A stretch of 11,589 nt of DNA from NCBI GenBank assembly GCA_018825925.1, contig JAHKAT010000107.1:1-11589 (forward strand), read 5' to 3'. Positions 1 through 8,123 of the stretch are shown here, piece by piece. Both the position numbers and the translations under genes were made by a program. How positions within the stretch are numbered: the stretch's first letter is position 1; every line of letters begins with the position of its first letter. The DNA is from Bacteroidota bacterium (GTDB lineage Bacteria; Bacteroidota; Bacteroidia; Flavobacteriales_D; Crocinitomicaceae). The notes beneath the pieces are model-generated. The model saw nothing but the letters and a program-made list of their open reading frames with translations. It was not told where the DNA came from and searched no databases.

Positions 1-630
1 TTATTTGTTGATTTTCAAAGTCTGATAAGCCGTATTGTCAGCTCCTATCTTTTTGGAATCATTCAAATAGGTATAAGTGAATATGAAACAGATGTATCGC
101 ATTTTGACAAACTATTGGCTCCAAAAATATTCTCCGATTCTATTTTTATACCCACAATTGATGATTCAGAGCAAGCTTTTGCTCAACTGTCTACTATCTG
201 CTCTATAATTATGGCAAGAAGTTTATCAATTGGGCTTACCTGCCGTGGGGCCATTTCCAAAGGGCAAACCTTTTTAGACCCGCAATTAAATATCATTTTA
301 GGTAAGTCAGTAGTGCAAAGCCATGAACTTGCAAGTCAGATTCAGACCTTCGGGGTGGCCATAGACCCTGCCATCAAACCAAACCCAGATTATGTTACCA
401 AACCTATTTTGGTTGATGTGAAAATAAAGAATCAACTTAAAAAGAAACGTTTACATTTTACCAAAGTAGGAGCATTTTTACCACATCATAGTTTCGACAT
501 CAACCGAACTTACCCCATTGAAAAGTACCTAGAACTACAAACAGAATATGCCAATCGCGATAAGGCAGAGCAAAAAATTATATCTCGATTCTCGTCTGGA
601 TTAAAAGTGCTCAAAGAGGTCCTAAAGTAA
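1..630 (+). CDS. Partial protein with nucleotidyl-cyclase-like motifs (5' end missing), function unknown
   Basis: The frame is open from the first base to a TAA stop, so the window holds the last 209 residues of a longer protein. The first in-frame start-like codon inside the window (TTG near 115) would cut into the conserved part, so I treat the gene as truncated by the window edge. Counting from base 1, residues 44-50 read FSDSIFI and residues 82-88 read RGAISKG, followed by LGKSVVQSHELASQ at 100-113. This order (acidic SDS hairpin, a helix, RGAIS-x-G, then an amphipathic helix) resembles a large group of uncharacterised bacterial proteins related in fold to class III nucleotidyl cyclases. 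A Lys/Arg-rich stretch (KIKNQLKKKR, 141-150) and a hydrophilic C-terminus follow. There is no clear terminator after it. Catalytic activity cannot be judged because the N-terminal part is absent. The CDS is fairly certain; the family call is from memory of motifs only. Confidence 0.65.
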   Translation, partial: LFVDFQSLISRIVSSYLFGIIQIGISEYETDVSHFDKLLAPKIFSDSIFIPTIDDSEQAFAQLSTICSIIMARSLSIGLTCRGAISKGQTFLDPQLNIILGKSVVQSHELASQIQTFGVAIDPAIKPNPDYVTKPILVDVKIKNQLKKKRLHFTKVGAFLPHHSFDINRTYPIEKYLELQTEYANRDKAEQKIISRFSSGLKVLKEVLK

Positions 631-834
631 AAATCGCAAATGCGCATCATTTCGAACCAATCAAGACCTCCATCATCCCCAAATTTTCATTATTTTGGCT
701 AACTGAAATAACAAAACGCTATAATACAAGTCAAACAATAACAAACACTCGCTAAAATAGGCTCTGCTGAAGATGAGCATTGCTACATAAGACATTTCAA
801 GATTCAAATATCATTATAACCCTCATAACCCTTC
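631..834. other. Intergenic gap ahead of the restriction-modification operon
   Basis: These 204 bases must hold the promoter of the hsd operon, unless it is read through from the upstream gene. A sigma70-like TATAAT lies at 720-725 with a TTG at 695-697, but the spacing is poor. I found no good match to the Bacteroidota TTTG/TAnnTTTG promoter, so no promoter is called. A tiny CGCA/TGCG hairpin near 635-644 is too weak to be a terminator. No Shine-Dalgarno sequence is visible ahead of the hsdM ATG. Confidence 0.5.
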
Positions 835-2343
835 ATGGCAAAAAAAGACACAACCTCCTTCGAACAAAAACTTTTCAAAGCAGCCGACAAACTCCGCAAG
901 AACATCGACGCTGCGGAATACAAACACGTGGTTCTCGGACTGGTATTCCTGAAGTACATCTCTGAGTCTTTCAATGAACTCTACAACAAATTGGAGGCAG
1001 ATGAATACTCCGACCCGGAAGACCGTGACGAGTACATTGCCGAAAACATCTTCTTTGTGCCGAAAAATGCGCGTTGGAGTCATGTGCATGCCAATGCGAA
1101 AATGGCAACGGTGGGACAAACGATTGACGAGGCCATGGAGGCCATTGAAAAGGAAAACCCAGAGCTGAAAAACGTATTGCCGCAGGTGTATGGAAAAGCC
1201 AACCTGGACAAGACTTCTTTGGGAGAATTGATTGACCTCATTTCGAACACTGAACTGCAAGCCGAAAACGAAAACTCCAAAGACCTTTTTGGACGTGTGT
1301 ACGAGTATTTCTTGGGCGAATTTGCCAATGCCGAAGGAAAAAAAGGCGGACAGTTCTACACCCCAAAATGCATTGTAAAGCTCATGGTGGAAATGATCGA
1401 ACCTTACAAAGGACGGGTGTATGACCCTGCCAGTGGTTCGGGTGGAATGTTCGTGATGAGCGAACAATTTGTCTCCGAACACCAAGGAAACATCAAAGAC
1501 ATTACCGTGTACGGACAAGAGAGCAACCAAACCACATGGAAGCTCAGCAAGATGAACTTGGCCATTCGAAACATCAACTCCAAGTTTGTGGCTTGGAACA
1601 CCGAAGGAACTTTCTTGAAAGATGCCCACCCTGATCTTAAAGCCGACTACATCTTGGCCAACCCGCCTTTTAACCAAAGCGATTGGGGCATTGACCTTTT
1701 ACAAGAAGATGCCCGTTGGCAGCACGGCACGCCACCAAGCGGAAACGCCAACTACGGCTGGATGCAGCACATGCTCTACCACCTTTCTCAAAAAGGGGTA
1801 ATGGCTACGGTACTTTCCAATGGTTCTTTGAGCTCCAATACCTCTGGCGAAGGAGAAATACGTAAAAACCTCATTGAAAACGACTTGGTAGAATGCATTG
1901 TAGCCTTGCCAAAGCAATTGTTTTACAACACAGGCATACCGGCTTGTATTTGGTTCTTGCGAAGAGAAAAAGCGAGCCACAGCAAAGAAATATTGTTCAT
2001 TGACGCTTCCGAGTTGGGCTACATGAAAGACCGGGTTCACCGTGACTTTGCCGAGGAGGATATTGCACAAATTCGCGACACCTATTATGCCTGGAGAAAA
2101 GGCGGAGAGTACGAAGACGTGAAAGGTTTTTGCAGGGCAGCACCAACCGAAGAGGTGATCAAGCACAACTACGTGTTGACCCCTGGGCGTTATGTGGGCA
2201 TTGTAGACGAAGAAGACGACGGCATTCCTTTTGGAGACAAAATGAAGGAACTCACAAGCACCCTCAAAGAACAAATGGAAAAGGAAAAAGCATTGAATGA
2301 GGAGATTGAAAAGCAGTTGGGATTAATTGGGTTAGGGTTATGA
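835..2343 (+). CDS. hsdM: Type I restriction-modification DNA methyltransferase subunit HsdM
   Basis: This 502-residue protein is the modification subunit of a Type I restriction-modification enzyme. It transfers a methyl group from S-adenosylmethionine to adenine N6 at the site chosen by HsdS. The N-terminus (about 8-46, with KLFKAADKLRKNIDAAEY and LGLVFLKYISESF) is a typical HsdM helical N-domain. QFYTP at 173-177 precedes the methyltransferase core. DPASGSGG at 197-204 is motif I (AdoMet binding), and NPPF at 276-279 is the catalytic motif IV of N6-adenine methylases. The C-terminal 40 residues are charged and probably coiled, as expected for contact with HsdS. Length is normal for the family. 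The ATG at 835 fits the start of the conserved N-domain, though no clear ribosome-binding site precedes it. The stop overlaps the hsdS start (ATGA), indicating coupled translation. Long antisense frames across the gene are shadows. Confidence 0.96.
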   Translation: MAKKDTTSFEQKLFKAADKLRKNIDAAEYKHVVLGLVFLKYISESFNELYNKLEADEYSDPEDRDEYIAENIFFVPKNARWSHVHANAKMATVGQTIDEAMEAIEKENPELKNVLPQVYGKANLDKTSLGELIDLISNTELQAENENSKDLFGRVYEYFLGEFANAEGKKGGQFYTPKCIVKLMVEMIEPYKGRVYDPASGSGGMFVMSEQFVSEHQGNIKDITVYGQESNQTTWKLSKMNLAIRNINSKFVAWNTEGTFLKDAHPDLKADYILANPPFNQSDWGIDLLQEDARWQHGTPPSGNANYGWMQHMLYHLSQKGVMATVLSNGSLSSNTSGEGEIRKNLIENDLVECIVALPKQLFYNTGIPACIWFLRREKASHSKEILFIDASELGYMKDRVHRDFAEEDIAQIRDTYYAWRKGGEYEDVKGFCRAAPTEEVIKHNYVLTPGRYVGIVDEEDDGIPFGDKMKELTSTLKEQMEKEKALNEEIEKQLGLIGLGL

Positions 2344-3500
2344 GTTTGAGTAAAAATATTCCCAATGGGTGGGCTGAAAAGCCTTTAGGTGATCTTATCT
2401 TGATATATAATCAAAAAAGAATTCCATTGAGTACTCAAGTGAGAAGTACAAGACAGGGGAATTATCCATACTATGGGGCATCCAACATAGTTGATTACAT
2501 AGATGACTATATTTTTGACGGAGAATATTTATTGATTTCAGAAGATGGAGAGAATTTAAATACTAGAAACACACCAATTGCTTTTATTGCAAAAGGTAAA
2601 TTTTGGGTCAATAATCATGCTCACATTGTTAAAGGCATCTCTGAACACTTAACGAAATATTTGGAACTTTACTTTTCCAAATTGGATATTTCAGCATTTA
2701 TCACTGGTGCGGTCCAACCTAAATTGTCAAAAGGGAATTTGGTTAATATTCCAATCGTTTTGCCAGAATCGCCTGCTGAACAAAAAGCCATAGCCGCAGT
2801 ACTCACCGCCTTTGACGACAAAATAGAACTCCTCCAAACGCAAAATGAAACCTTGGAAAAATTGGCGCAAACTGTTTTTACGGAGTGGTTCGGGAAATAC
2901 CAAATTGGGGATGAATTGCCGGAGGGGTGGAGAGTCGAACAATTAGCAAAAATTTGTGAAGTCATTAATGGCCGAGCATATAAAAACTCGGAATTTAAAA
3001 GTTCTGGAACTCCTATTGTCCGCATTCAAAATGTAAGCGGCGGAAGAAATTATGTTTATTCAGATTTAGAATTACCTCCTGATAAATACATCGAAAATGG
3101 AGATCTTATTTTTGCGTGGTCAGCCACCTTTGGTGCGCATATTTGGCGAGGACTCAAAAGTATTTATCATTATCACATATGGAAATTAAAGTGTTTCAAA
3201 CCAGAACATAAACATTATTTATTTTTTTACTTAAAAAGAATAACAGGAAATGTTACTAGCCAAGGTACAGGTTCTATATTCTCTCACATTACGAAATCTT
3301 TAATGGAATCTCAAGAAATAATTATGCCCACTGACAGAACAATTATGGAATTTAATGACCTAGCAGATTCTTTAGACAGAAAGGTTAATTCTAATATAAT
3401 TCAAATCCAATCCCTCACCCTTACCCGAGACACCCTTCTTCCAAAATTGATGTCGGGGCAATTGCGGGTGAAAGAATTTGTTGCCAAGGAACCTGCTTAA
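2340..3500 (+). CDS. hsdS: Type I restriction-modification specificity subunit HsdS
   Basis: This 386-residue protein has the classic two-half design of HsdS, which reads a bipartite DNA target and docks two HsdM and two HsdR subunits. Half 1 starts IPNGWAEKPLGDL (7-19) and ends GAVQPKLSKGNLVNIPIVLP (123-142); half 2 starts LPEGWRVEQLAKI (193-205) and ends GSIFSHITKSLMESQEIIMP (311-330). Each target-recognition domain is followed by a helical spacer: ESPAEQKAIAAVLTAFDDKI and on to the WF near 183, then about 336-378 ending LLPKLMSGQLRV. The first helical spacer is conserved and GC-richer, while both recognition domains are AT-rich, a common signature of domain exchange in hsdS genes. The recognition sequence cannot be read from the protein. 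The gene overlaps hsdM by four bases and stops one base before the rhuM start. It appears full length. Confidence 0.95.
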   Translation: MSLSKNIPNGWAEKPLGDLILIYNQKRIPLSTQVRSTRQGNYPYYGASNIVDYIDDYIFDGEYLLISEDGENLNTRNTPIAFIAKGKFWVNNHAHIVKGISEHLTKYLELYFSKLDISAFITGAVQPKLSKGNLVNIPIVLPESPAEQKAIAAVLTAFDDKIELLQTQNETLEKLAQTVFTEWFGKYQIGDELPEGWRVEQLAKICEVINGRAYKNSEFKSSGTPIVRIQNVSGGRNYVYSDLELPPDKYIENGDLIFAWSATFGAHIWRGLKSIYHYHIWKLKCFKPEHKHYLFFYLKRITGNVTSQGTGSIFSHITKSLMESQEIIMPTDRTIMEFNDLADSLDRKVNSNIIQIQSLTLTRDTLLPKLMSGQLRVKEFVAKEPA

Positions 3501-3501
3501 A

Positions 3502-4506
3502 ATGGAAGAGTCGACCTTTGTCCTATACCAAACGCCCAATGGGGATGTAAGCCTTGAAATCTTTCTTCAAGACGAGACCATTTGGCTGAGTCAAGAGAAA
3601 ATGGCCTTGCTTTTTGGTGTGCAGCGCCCGGCCATCACCAAGCATTTGAAAAACATTTTTGAGAGTGGCGAGCTCAACGAAGAAGTGGTATGTTCCATTT
3701 TGGAACTAACCACTCAACATGGCGCCCTTGCTGAGAAAGAGCAACGTCAAAAAACGAAAATGTACAATTTAGATGCGATCATTTCGGTCGGGTATCGCGT
3801 CAACAGCACCAAGGCCACACAGTTTAGAATTTGGGCCACCCAAACCCTCAAAGAATACTTGATCAAGGGCTTTGTGATGGATGATCAACGCCTGAAACAA
3901 GGCAAAACTCTTTTCGGAAAAGACTATTTCAAGGAATTGTTGGAGCGCGTCCGCTCTATTCGGGCCAGCGAAAGAAGAATCTATCAGCAAATCACCGATA
4001 TTTTTGCCGAGTGCAGCATCGATTACGACCCAAATGCGGAGGTCACCAAAAACTTTTATGCACATGTCCAAAATAAATTTCATTTTGCCATCACGGGAAA
4101 AACGGCGGCTGAAATCATCTACCACCAAGCAGACCACAACAAAAAAAACATGGGGCTACAAACCTGGAAAAACGCCCCCAATGGTCGGGTTTTAAAGTCA
4201 GACACCTCCATCGCAAAAAATTACCTTCAAGAAAAAGAAATCAAACAACTGGAACGAACTGTTTCAGGTTATTTTGACTACATCGAAGGATTGATAGAAA
4301 GAGAGAATACCTTTACCATGGAAGGCTTGGCCGAAAGTGTCAACAAATTTTTGGATTTTAACCAATACAAAGTCTTGAAAGGTTTGGGGAAAATCAGAAA
4401 AGAACAAGCAGAGCACAAAGCCAGCGAAGAGTACGACGTGTTCAACAAGACCCAAAAAATTATTTCCGATTTCGACAAGGAAATAAAAAAGTTAAAGGAT
4501 GAATAA
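3502..4506 (+). CDS. rhuM: RhuM-family protein inside the hsd operon, molecular function unknown
   Basis: The 334-residue product matches the RhuM family, named after a gene of the Salmonella SPI-3 island. I chose the ATG at 3502, one base after the hsdS stop, over an upstream TTG at 3478 that would overlap hsdS. The N-terminal region (about 26-58, TIWLSQEKMALLFGV then RPAITKHLKNIFESGEL) looks like a winged-helix or helix-turn-helix DNA-binding unit. It is followed by YNLDAIISVGYRVNS (88-102) and FRIWATQTLKEYLIKGF (108-124), both typical of the family. The C-terminal half has the conserved patch HQADHNKKNMGLQTW (208-222) and LDFNQYKVLKGLGKI (284-298), then a charged helical tail. The family's biochemical role is not established; such genes often occur in or beside Type I restriction loci. 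The stop overlaps the hsdR start by eight bases. No signal peptide or membrane segment is visible. Confidence 0.88.
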   Translation: MEESTFVLYQTPNGDVSLEIFLQDETIWLSQEKMALLFGVQRPAITKHLKNIFESGELNEEVVCSILELTTQHGALAEKEQRQKTKMYNLDAIISVGYRVNSTKATQFRIWATQTLKEYLIKGFVMDDQRLKQGKTLFGKDYFKELLERVRSIRASERRIYQQITDIFAECSIDYDPNAEVTKNFYAHVQNKFHFAITGKTAAEIIYHQADHNKKNMGLQTWKNAPNGRVLKSDTSIAKNYLQEKEIKQLERTVSGYFDYIEGLIERENTFTMEGLAESVNKFLDFNQYKVLKGLGKIRKEQAEHKASEEYDVFNKTQKIISDFDKEIKKLKDE

Positions 4507-7500
4507 ACTGAACGAAAACACCATCGAGGAAGCTTTTCTTGAGCAACTAACTGCGCAAGGATATGTTTATTACCATGGTTCAGATATTGAAGCAATCGGT
4601 ACAAATCCGCAGCGCGAGAATTCGGCAACGGTAGTGTTGGAAAAGGAATTCATGGCCAGTTTGAAAAGACTCAATCCTTCTTTGCCAGAAAGTGCATTGA
4701 ACGAGGCCTATCAGAAAGTGCTCAACTTGGGTACGGAGGACATCATGGAAAACAACGAACGTTTTCACAATTACCTGACCTCGGGAGTAACCGTAGAATT
4801 TCAAAAAGACGGAAAAAGCAAAGGCATTAACGTGAGCTTGTTGGATGTCCAAAACATCAATAAAAATAGCTTTTGGGCGGTCAACCAATTGGTGGTCAAA
4901 GAAAACAACAACCACCGCCGTTTTGATGTAGTGATCTACATCAATGGATTACCCTTGGTTTTTGTAGAGTTGAAAAATGCTACCGACGAAAAAGCCACGG
5001 TTCGCAATGCCTACACCCAAATACAGAATTACAAAACAGCTGTTCCAAGTATATTTTACTACAATGCCCTTTGCATTATTTCTGATGGAATAGAAGCTGG
5101 AGCCTCTAGTGTTTCGGCACCATTTTCACGTTACTTGCCATGGAAAGCGCCTAAGAAGGCTTTGAAATCCATTTTAGACAAGCAAAACGTTCAAGTTGAA
5201 GAGCATAGCTCAGCTTATGACATGAGCAAGACTCGTACAGATCGGGCTGCAGAAACGGCTACGGTGTACGGCATGACCGAATTTCAGGTGATGACCAAGC
5301 ACATGTTGGAAAAAAAGACCTTGATTGAACTTATCCGCTATTGCACAGTATTCGAAAAGGAGGAAAAAAAGGACGAAGAAACAGGTTTGATTTTTCAAGT
5401 AAAGATTAAGAAAGTAGCTGCCTACCATCAATACTACGCTGTTCAAAAGGCCATTGGTGAAACGGTACGGGCTACCCGAAATAAGGATGGAGACAGAAAA
5501 GTCGGGGTCATCTGGCATACGCAAGGTTCAGGGAAATCACTTTCTATGGTTTTTTATGCCGGCCAAGTGGTGACCCATCCAGAAATGGGCAATCCAACAT
5601 TGGTCATTCTTACCGACCGTAACGACCTCGACGATCAACTTTTCGGCACTTTTGGAAATTGTGTGGATTTGTTGCGTCAAGTACCCGTGCAAGCCAAGAA
5701 TAGAGAGCACATCAAAGAATTGTTGAAAGTCTCGGGAGGAGGGGTCATTTTCACCACCATTCAGAAGTTTTCACCAGAAGAAGGAAATGTATTTGACACG
5801 CTTTCCGAAAGAACCAACATTGTTGTAGTGGCCGACGAGGCACATCGAAGTCAATATGGTTTCTCTGGACGCGTAGTGGACATAGAGGAAGGCTCTGAAA
5901 TCCGCTATGGAAATGCAAAATACCTAAGGGATGCCTTGCCGAATGCTTCGTACATTGGGTTCACCGGTACGCCAATCGAAAAAGCAGATAAATCTACCCC
6001 ACAAGTATTCGGAGATTACATCGATGTGTACGACATCAAACAAGCCGTTGACGATGGAGCAACGGTTCCAATTTCTTACGAGTCGCGCTTGGTGAAAATC
6101 AAGTTAGACGATCGCACAACCAAGAATATCGATGCCGAAATCGATGCCATTTCCAATACCTCTGAAGATCAATTGGAGAAGGCGAAAAAGAAAACAGCGA
6201 CTATCGATGCTGTTGTAGGGCATCCAGAACGATTAATGGACGTGGCCAAGGACATTATTGCCCATTTCGAAGCCCGTGAAGAGGTTTTTGAAGGAAAGGC
6301 CATGATTGTCTGCATGACCCGAATTATTTGCGCTAGATTATACAATCAAATTATTGCCTTAAGACCAGAATGGCACCACAACGACCTCGACAAGGGCGTT
6401 ATCAAGACCATCATGACCAGCTCTTCGGACGACAACGAAGTATTGCAACCTTTCCGCACCACCAAACAGCAACGAAAAGATTTGGCGTCGCGGATGAAAG
6501 ATCCCAACGACCCTTTAAAATTGGTCATCGTTCGAGACATGTGGTTAACCGGCTTCGATGCACCAAGCATGCACACCATGTACGTGGACAAGAAGATGCA
6601 AGGCGCCAATTTGATGCAGGCCATTGCACGTGTAAACCGTGTTTACAAAGACAAGCCAGGAGGATTGATTGTGGATTACATCGGCATTGGTCAAGACCTT
6701 CGAAATGCCATGGCCACTTATTTACAAAGCGGAGGCGAAGGTTCTCCTGTGGTGGATATCAAAGAAGCCATCGCTGGAATGTTGGAGAAGTTTGAAATCG
6801 TGGAGCAAATGTTTCATGGTTTTGATTACAAAAGCTACTTCAAATCCGAGGCTGGTCAAAAGCTTCAAATATTATTGGCTGCTCAGAATTTCATTTTGTC
6901 CAGTGAGCAGTTAAAGAATCGTTTTCTAAAAGAAGTAACAACGCTTTCGAAGCTGCATGCCATGTCCATTCCAAGCATACCAGCCGAGAAGATAAAAGAT
7001 GAAGTCGCCTTTTTCCAAGCCGTAAAAGCCAGAATCAACAAGTTCACAGGAAGTGGAATGAAATCCGACTACGAAGTAGAAACCGCTATTCGTCAAATTG
7101 TCGATAACGCCCTTTCTAGCGAAGGAGTAATCGATGTTTTTGCAGCTGCCGGAATGGACGCACCATCGGTGAGTATTCTATCTGATGAGTTCTTGTTGGA
7201 GGTTAAGAACATGCAGCAAAAGAATGTGGCTTTCGAATTATTGAAAAAGCTACTTGGCGATGAGGTACGTATACGCAAAACCAAAAACATTGCACAAGGA
7301 AAGCGCTTTTCGGAGATGTTAGAATCTGTTGTAAAACGCTACCACAACAACCAAATCGATTCAGCTCAAGTCTTAGCAGAACTATCAGAGATCGCCAGGG
7401 AAATGCGCTTGGAGGACAACAAGGCAGGCGAACTAGGTCTCAGCCCCGCCGAGTACGCCTTTTACAGCGTTCTAAAAGACAACGAATCCACCAACTTCCT

Positions 7501-7726
7501 CGCCGATGACAAGATGAAAGAACTCATCCACACCATCGTTGATGTCATCCGCAACAACGCCACCGTCGACTGGAGCAAACGCGACGACGTACGCGCCAAA
7601 CTACGCCTCACCGTCAAGAAAATCCTCATGCGCTACGGCTACCCACCAGACCTAGCAAAACTAGAAGCCGACAAAGTATTGGCACAAGGAGAATCATTGG
7701 CAGAGTTTTTCACCCGAGAAGTTTAA
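4499..7726 (+). CDS. hsdR: Type I restriction enzyme subunit HsdR (nuclease and DNA translocase)
   Basis: This 1075-residue protein is the motor and endonuclease subunit that pulls in and cuts unmodified DNA in the HsdR2M2S1 complex. The N-terminal nuclease has a PD-(D/E)xK site: RFDVVIYI with D143, then VELK with E157 and K159. The superfamily 2 helicase core follows: Walker A in HTQGSGKS (340-347), DEAH at 446-449, FTGTP (motif III) at 488-492, and QAIARVNR (motif VI) at 707-714. The C-terminal third is helical and probably docks on HsdM/HsdS. All catalytic motifs are intact and the length is within the usual range of about 1000-1170. The ATG at 4499 overlaps the end of rhuM. The last 300 or so bases shift to strongly C-ending codons compared with the rest of the gene. 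The subtype (IA-ID) is not assigned here. Confidence 0.96.
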   Translation: MNKLNENTIEEAFLEQLTAQGYVYYHGSDIEAIGTNPQRENSATVVLEKEFMASLKRLNPSLPESALNEAYQKVLNLGTEDIMENNERFHNYLTSGVTVEFQKDGKSKGINVSLLDVQNINKNSFWAVNQLVVKENNNHRRFDVVIYINGLPLVFVELKNATDEKATVRNAYTQIQNYKTAVPSIFYYNALCIISDGIEAGASSVSAPFSRYLPWKAPKKALKSILDKQNVQVEEHSSAYDMSKTRTDRAAETATVYGMTEFQVMTKHMLEKKTLIELIRYCTVFEKEEKKDEETGLIFQVKIKKVAAYHQYYAVQKAIGETVRATRNKDGDRKVGVIWHTQGSGKSLSMVFYAGQVVTHPEMGNPTLVILTDRNDLDDQLFGTFGNCVDLLRQVPVQAKNREHIKELLKVSGGGVIFTTIQKFSPEEGNVFDTLSERTNIVVVADEAHRSQYGFSGRVVDIEEGSEIRYGNAKYLRDALPNASYIGFTGTPIEKADKSTPQVFGDYIDVYDIKQAVDDGATVPISYESRLVKIKLDDRTTKNIDAEIDAISNTSEDQLEKAKKKTATIDAVVGHPERLMDVAKDIIAHFEAREEVFEGKAMIVCMTRIICARLYNQIIALRPEWHHNDLDKGVIKTIMTSSSDDNEVLQPFRTTKQQRKDLASRMKDPNDPLKLVIVRDMWLTGFDAPSMHTMYVDKKMQGANLMQAIARVNRVYKDKPGGLIVDYIGIGQDLRNAMATYLQSGGEGSPVVDIKEAIAGMLEKFEIVEQMFHGFDYKSYFKSEAGQKLQILLAAQNFILSSEQLKNRFLKEVTTLSKLHAMSIPSIPAEKIKDEVAFFQAVKARINKFTGSGMKSDYEVETAIRQIVDNALSSEGVIDVFAAAGMDAPSVSILSDEFLLEVKNMQQKNVAFELLKKLLGDEVRIRKTKNIAQGKRFSEMLESVVKRYHNNQIDSAQVLAELSEIAREMRLEDNKAGELGLSPAEYAFYSVLKDNESTNFLADDKMKELIHTIVDVIRNNATVDWSKRDDVRAKLRLTVKKILMRYGYPPDLAKLEADKVLAQGESLAEFFTREV

Positions 7727-7828
7727 TGTAAAAATATACGAGTGCTAATCAACAGAATATACTAAGCTATGAATCATCTAATTACGTTGGTAACGGATTT
7801 GATCGTTCTAGTTGAGAAGACTTTGGTT

Positions 7829-7853
7829 AAAGTTGACTAATGTCTAACTTTTT
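7829..7853 (+). terminator. Candidate intrinsic terminator of the hsd operon
   Basis: AAAGTTGAC (7829-7837) pairs with GTC-T-AACTTT (7842-7851) around a TAAT loop, with one bulged T, and the right arm runs straight into a five-T run (7849-7853). It lies about 100 bases after the hsdR stop. The stem is AT-rich, so strength is uncertain. Confidence 0.5.
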
Positions 7854-7860
7854 GTAATAG

Positions 7861-8123
7861 TAGAGGGGAAATTCTAAGCTCAATTTTTCTTGCAAAACAA
7901 GCTTATTTAAGGAAAAAGCCTAAAAACATAAATAAAGCATTTTCTAATCATAAAAAATGTAATATGGCCTTCCCCTTCTAATCACCCCCGCTCACCAAAA
8001 ATCATATCTGTAAGTGTAAAATACACTTCGCTCTTGTATTAAAGAATCATAGACTAATTGCTTGTTTTTGCTTCGCACTTATTCTATCAAAACAAAAGCA
8101 ATTAAAAAGTACAATCCCCTCTA
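7861..8123. repeat. 263-base segment bounded by 9-bp inverted repeats
   Basis: TAGAGGGGA at 7861-7869 is the exact inverse of TCCCCTCTA at 8115-8123. A near copy, TTCCCCTTCTA, also occurs around 7971. The inside is AT-rich, non-coding and contains two further inverted repeats (8012-8028 and 8056-8103). The outer bases could be read as a TA duplication flanking shorter ends, as in small mariner-like elements, but the termini are short and chance is not excluded. Confidence 0.3.

Noticed and set aside
695..725. TTG and TATAAT as a promoter for the hsd operon
   Set aside because: The spacing is too long for a good sigma70 promoter and the motif does not match the Bacteroidota consensus.
780..965. 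61-codon frame overlapping the hsdM start
   Set aside because: It is mostly inside hsdM in another frame and has no independent support.
823..1677. 284-codon antisense frame across hsdM
   Set aside because: It lies fully opposite a gene with unmistakable methyltransferase motifs, shows no family features, and reflects codon bias of the true strand.
1699..2274. 191-codon antisense frame across the hsdM 3' half
   Set aside because: Same reason: a shadow of hsdM with no recognisable domain.
3478..3501. Upstream TTG start for rhuM
   Set aside because: It would overlap the hsdS end; the ATG at 3502 fits the family N-terminus and the tight operon spacing.
6370..6795. 141-codon + strand frame inside hsdR
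   Set aside because: It overlaps the helicase core of hsdR in another frame and its composition is that of an out-of-frame translation.
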